Shown piece by piece: positions 22,371 to 25,201 of a DNA stretch of 25,201 bases. The DNA lies in the NCBI GenBank assembly GCA_934503275.1, contig CAKSVD010000025.1, positions 1 to 25,201 of the forward strand. Direction: 5' to 3'. The stretch is from an uncultured Faecalibacterium sp. Its GTDB lineage: Bacteria > Bacillota > Clostridia > Oscillospirales > Ruminococcaceae. The translations under genes were made by a program, and so were the position numbers. The notes under the pieces are model-generated. The model was not told the origin of the DNA. It did no database searches and saw nothing but the letters and a program-made list of their open reading frames with translations. Position 1 is the first letter of the stretch; each line of letters opens with the position of its first letter.

Positions 22371-23732
22371 TTACGCCGCCACGGGCTTGCGGAAGATGGC
22401 CATTGCGCGCTTATAGCAGCTGGCGAAATAGGCGATTTCCGCCAGCGCGGTCAGGATCCAGCTGCACGGATACAGCAGGTACAGCGCCGGGATGGTGTGG
22501 AAGTGGGCAAAGATGGTGTACACCCAGATCACCCGGAATACACAGGAGCCCAGCACCACGATGACGGTGGGCACCACCGTCTTGCCCAGCCCGCGGGAGG
22601 CGGCAATGGTGCAGTCCATAAAGGCCGAGATGCCGTAGGCAAAGGCCATCACGGATACGCGCTTCATACCGGCATCGATGACCGCCGCCTCGGTGGTGAA
22701 CAGCGCAAGGAAGGACGGCCCGCAGAAGAACAGCGCCGCGCCCAGCACAAGCCCCACGCCGAAGGAATAGCCCAGACTGATGAAGTAGCTCTTCTTCACC
22801 CGGTCAGGCCGCCCTGCGCCGTAGTTCTGGCTCATAAAGCTGGCACACGCCATGTAGAAGGCCGCCATGCAGTCGTAGATCAGCCCATCCGCGTTGGCGG
22901 CGGCGCTGTTGCCCTTGACCATCAGGGAGTCAAAGGAGTTGACGCCCGCCTGAATGAACAGGTTGGCAATGGCAAAAATAGCGTTCTGCAGCCCGGCGGG
23001 CACGCCCAGCGCAAGGATGCTCTTGGCCTGCGCCGGGTCCAGCTGCAGCTTGTGCGGGTCCAGCGCGTAGCAGTCCTGCACCCGGGTCAGCGCCCGCAGG
23101 ATCAGAAAGGCGGAAACGCACTGGCTGATGGCACTGGCCAGCGCCACGCCCACCACGCTCAAATTGCACACGATGACAAAGAACAGGTTCAGCAGAATGT
23201 TCAGCGCACCGGCAATGGACAGATACATCAGCGGCTTTTTGGTGTCGCCGATGGAACTGAACACCGCGTTGCCGAAATTGTACAACGCCAGCGCCGGCAT
23301 GCCCAGAAAATACACCCGCAGATACAAGATCGCGCCGGGCAGCAGATCCTCCTTGGTGTTCAGCAGCCGCAGCATGGCAGGGGAGCCCAGCAGGCCGATG
23401 AGCAGCAGCGCCACACCGGCAACGGCGCTGATGATGGCCGCCGAGTGGACGGTCTTTTCTACGTCCTTGGGGTGGCGCGCGCCGTAAAACCGCGCCACCA
23501 GCACGTTGATGCCGTTGCTCAGGCCGATGAGAAAGCCGGTGAACAGAGTTACCAGCGTGCTGGTGGAGCCCACAGCGCCCAGCGCCGTAGACCCGGCAAA
23601 GCGCCCCACCACCGCCACGTCCGACATATTGAACAGCACCTGCAGCAGGTTGGAAAGCGCCAGCGGCAGACTGACCAGAAAGATCTGCTTGGCCAGAGGG
23701 CCTTCCGTCAGCGTATTCGTTTGAGAACTCAT
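22371..23732 (-). CDS. MATE family efflux transporter
   Basis: 453 residues with 12 predicted helices. N-terminal: LTEGPLAKQIFLVSLPLALSN, LLQVLFNMSDVAVVGRFAGS and GLSNGINVLVARFYGAR, typical of the NorM/DinF-type MATE branch common in Firmicutes. The second half starts near 240 (SILALGVPAGLQNAIFAIAN) and contains MSQNYGAGRPDRVKKSY, the mirror of the first-half GARHPKDVEK motif. The protein should exchange a cation for an organic substrate at the inner membrane; substrate unknown. AAAGGA lies about 10 bases before the ATG and a good promoter lies upstream. A repeat-element end directly abuts its stop codon. It differs in sequence from the MATE at 12076, so it is not a recent duplicate. Confidence 0.92.
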   Translation of the reverse strand: MSSQTNTLTEGPLAKQIFLVSLPLALSNLLQVLFNMSDVAVVGRFAGSTALGAVGSTSTLVTLFTGFLIGLSNGINVLVARFYGARHPKDVEKTVHSAAIISAVAGVALLLIGLLGSPAMLRLLNTKEDLLPGAILYLRVYFLGMPALALYNFGNAVFSSIGDTKKPLMYLSIAGALNILLNLFFVIVCNLSVVGVALASAISQCVSAFLILRALTRVQDCYALDPHKLQLDPAQAKSILALGVPAGLQNAIFAIANLFIQAGVNSFDSLMVKGNSAAANADGLIYDCMAAFYMACASFMSQNYGAGRPDRVKKSYFISLGYSFGVGLVLGAALFFCGPSFLALFTTEAAVIDAGMKRVSVMAFAYGISAFMDCTIAASRGLGKTVVPTVIVVLGSCVFRVIWVYTIFAHFHTIPALYLLYPCSWILTALAEIAYFASCYKRAMAIFRKPVAA

Positions 23733-23795
23733 ACTCTTTTTTCCTTTATCCTATACATCCTAAACCGTACCCGCGCACACCGGGGCACAGCCTCT

Positions 23796-23823
23796 ATTAT
23801 AAGGCACTGCGGTACTTTTGCAA
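23796..23823 (-). promoter_or_regulatory. Promoter of the MATE gene at 22371-23732
   Basis: Minus strand TTGCAA (23823-23818), 16-base spacer, perfect TATAAT (23801-23796), about 63 bases before the ATG. Confidence 0.65.
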
Positions 23824-23842
23824 GATGGATTCGATAAAATAA

Positions 23843-23881
23843 ATAAAAGGACTGCTGCACAAAACCTGTGCAGCAGTCCTT
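23843..23881 (-). terminator. Intrinsic terminator of the tRNA gene
   Basis: On the minus strand a 14-bp stem (23881-23868 with 23860-23847) is followed by TTTATTT. The stem begins at the final A of the encoded CCA, so termination is immediately downstream of the tRNA. Confidence 0.88.
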
Positions 23882-23957
23882 GGTGCGACCGGGAGGATTC
23901 GAACCTCTGGCCTTCCGGGTCGGAGCCGAACGCTCTATCCAGCTGAGCTACGATCGC
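23881..23957 (-). tRNA. tRNA-Arg (anticodon CCG)
   Basis: A 77-base cloverleaf reads on the minus strand: acceptor GCGATCG with CGGTCGC, D-stem GCTC/GAGC around AGCTGGATA, anticodon stem TTCGG/CCGGA with loop CTCCGAC (anticodon CCG, reads CGG), T-loop TTCGAAT, discriminator A and encoded CCA. The outermost T-stem pair is an A-C mismatch. A probable -10 TATACT lies on the minus strand at 23994-23989. Confidence 0.95.
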
Positions 23958-24027
23958 AAATGCCGTACCCCTTTGGTGGGTACAACACAGTATAACACAT
24001 CGGAATGCAAAATGCAAACGAAAATCG

Positions 24028-24804
24028 TCAGCCCTTCCGGTTTCGCAGCCAGATGCGGTGCAGGCCGTCGGTGATCAGGGTCTCGCGGTAGTGGATGGGG
24101 ATGCGGCAGGCCTCCCGGATGGAGCGGGGCAGGTCGCCGGTGGCGTAAAAGGCGGTCTGTGCGCCCAGTTCGGCGCAGAAGCGGTCGGCCAGACCGTCCA
24201 GCAGACTGGCCGTGCCCAGCACAAAGCCGTTCTGTAAGCAGGCAGAGGTGCTCTTGCCCAGCACCGAGTCCGGGGCGCGGGCAGCGGGGTCGATCTGGGG
24301 CAGCTGGGCAGTCTTTTGCACCAGCGCATTCATGGAAAGCTGCGGCCCGGGCAGGATCACGCCGCCCACAAGTTCCTGCTTGGCGTTCACTGCCATCAGG
24401 GAGATGGCAGTGTCTGCAGAGATGACCACCAGCGGCCCGGGACACTCTGCCAGCGCCGCCACTGCGCCGCACAGCAGCTCTGCGCCCAGCTGCGCGGGGT
24501 TGTCCAGCCGCAGCTTGATGCCGCTTTTCAGCCCCGGCCCCACGGTCAGGATGCGCGCCTTGCACAATAGTTGTAAGGCCGCCAGCACCCGCCCGCTGAG
24601 CATGGGCACCACGCTGCCCAGAATGCCGCCCTCGATCTGTGCCGGGGATGCCCTGTACAGTTGTAACAGGTTCACCAGCCGGATGGCGTATTCCTCCACC
24701 GTGGCAGCGGGGTCGGAGTGCAGTCGCCCGCAGAAGATGAGGGTGTCTTGTTCGTAGCCGCCCACGGTGATGTGGGTGTTGCCGATATTGACGGTGAGGA
24801 TCAT
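24028..24804 (-). CDS. coaX: CoaX-like (type III pantothenate kinase family) protein with altered active-site motifs
   Basis: 258 residues, the normal size for CoaX, an ASKHA-fold kinase that phosphorylates pantothenate in coenzyme A synthesis. Fold-defining segments are present: VNIGNTHITVG (5-15), NPAQLGAELL (102-111), GGVILPGPQLSMNAL (147-161), TAQLP (165-169), LGKSTSACLQNG and LGTASLLDG. However, the catalytic Asp of DxGNT is Asn (N6), the usual GADR reads GAEL (107-110), and the DxGTAT loop reads SADTAI (129-134). The protein may be a weak enzyme, a paralogue with another task, or a pseudokinase. AAAGGAG is 8 bases before the ATG. It stands alone with its own promoter, upstream of the tRNA. 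Family firm; activity doubtful. Confidence 0.85.
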   Translation of the reverse strand: MILTVNIGNTHITVGGYEQDTLIFCGRLHSDPAATVEEYAIRLVNLLQLYRASPAQIEGGILGSVVPMLSGRVLAALQLLCKARILTVGPGLKSGIKLRLDNPAQLGAELLCGAVAALAECPGPLVVISADTAISLMAVNAKQELVGGVILPGPQLSMNALVQKTAQLPQIDPAARAPDSVLGKSTSACLQNGFVLGTASLLDGLADRFCAELGAQTAFYATGDLPRSIREACRIPIHYRETLITDGLHRIWLRNRKG

Positions 24805-24846
24805 GGTCGGGGCTCCTTTCGCAGCGCTCTATAATGTATATAATAT

Positions 24847-24875
24847 ATAATAGCGCAGCTGCCGCCGATGCGCAA
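24847..24875 (-). promoter_or_regulatory. Promoter of the coaX-like gene
   Basis: Minus strand TTGCGC (24875-24870), 17-base spacer, TATTAT (24852-24847), in a TA-rich stretch with further TATAAT-like hexamers. Confidence 0.6.
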
Positions 24876-24942
24876 GGGGATACCGATGGCAGCAGCGGGG
24901 AGTGGTGCGTCCCGCCCCGCATCCGGCGCTGCGGGGGACGAA

Positions 24943-24988
24943 CCCTCTCAGGCTCACTGCGTTCGCCAGCTCCCCCGAAGGGGGAGCT
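24943..24988 (-). repeat. Two-hairpin repeat, copy G
   Basis: Minus-strand member: AGCTCCCCC/GGGGGAGCT stem (24968-24988), linker TGGC, short imperfect hairpin, tail TGAGAGGG. It forms an inverted pair with copy H 30 bases away. Confidence 0.85.
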
Positions 24989-25017
24989 TTTTGGCATCTT
25001 TCGGTCAGCGCGAATAA

Positions 25018-25066
25018 AGCTCCCCCCTCGGGGGAGCTGGCACGGCGTAAGCCGTGACTGAGAGGG
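25018..25066 (+). repeat. Two-hairpin repeat, copy H
   Basis: AGCTCCCCCC...GGGGGAGCT stem, linker GG, CACGGC-GTAA-GCCGTG hairpin, tail ACTGAGAGGG. Together with copy G it fills most of the 24876-25120 gap; no gene is supported there. Confidence 0.88.
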
Positions 25067-25122
25067 TTCGTTTTGGTTTGTTTTTTCCCCGCCAAAAGAA
25101 ATCGCAAAGAATTTGGAAAAAA

Positions 25123-25165
25123 CTTGTCAAAAAGTGTTGACAAGAGCACCGGGGTGTGGTATTAT
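25123..25165 (+). promoter_or_regulatory. Strong outward promoter overlapped by an inverted repeat
   Basis: TTGACA (25137-25142), 17-base spacer, TATTAT (25160-25165), reading out of the window. CTTGTCAA (25123-25130) and TTGACAAG (25137-25144) form a perfect 8-bp inverted repeat with a 6-base spacer whose right arm covers the -35, the layout of a repressor operator. Confidence 0.7.
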
Positions 25166-25201
25166 ACTTGAGCGCCAAGCGCTGAGACAAAAGAATGACT
25201 T

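Overview
The window looks like chromosomal DNA of a GC-rich gut Firmicute of the Oscillospiraceae/Ruminococcaceae, most like Faecalibacterium. The grounds are strong C/G bias at third codon positions, consensus SD sequences and -10/-35 promoters, a CBS-domain family II pyrophosphatase, a CstA carrier, lipoproteins, and many intergenic palindromic repeats. The genus is an inference from style, not from an alignment.

Layout. 1-4418: start of a MATE exporter (cut by the window edge), a secreted papain-fold protein, the CBS/DRTGG pyrophosphatase ppaC, a hairpin array built on ATGATG/CATCAT spacers, an acylphosphatase and a second secreted cysteine-peptidase-like protein. 4419-5943: repeat-rich DNA around an AT-richer lipoprotein gene with its own promoter and terminator. 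5944-11265: an overlapping three-gene operon encoding a Wadjet/MksBEF-type SMC complex (JetA kleisin-like, JetB KITE-like, JetC SMC ATPase). The nuclease subunit JetD is not in the window. Its usual place after jetC holds a four-helix-bundle (S23-type) gene between two oppositely oriented ATGATG/CATCAT hairpin arrays, the first of which encodes the last codons and stop of jetC. 11871-13425: promoter, structured leader (guanidine-IV/mepA-like candidate) and a MepA-like MATE exporter. 13471-14234: histidine phosphatase and a small protein on the minus strand. 14303-16357: a MITE-like element with 47-bp inverted ends, a LysR regulator, a second copy of the element's core, and the cstA leader. 16358-19033: cstA and a two-TM membrane protein. 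19097-22152: a LysR regulator divergent from a Tat-type flavin reductase, with a T-N11-A box between them. 22268-24804: third copy of the mosaic element, a third MATE exporter, tRNA-Arg(CCG) and a CoaX-like protein with altered catalytic motifs. 24805-25201: two palindromic repeats and a strong outward promoter overlapped by an inverted repeat.

How it fits together. Most of the window is housekeeping, transport and local regulation. The accessory material is the JetABC operon with its hairpin/four-helix-bundle cassette. The most unusual material is in three families of palindromic repeats: (i) ATGATG-spaced hairpin arrays that reverse orientation at their centre or around the four-helix-bundle gene; (ii) a MITE-like multi-hairpin element whose ends covary between copies; (iii) a two-hairpin repeat ending in TGAGAGGG. 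The first family, coupled to an S23-type gene, is the best candidate here for an undescribed element.
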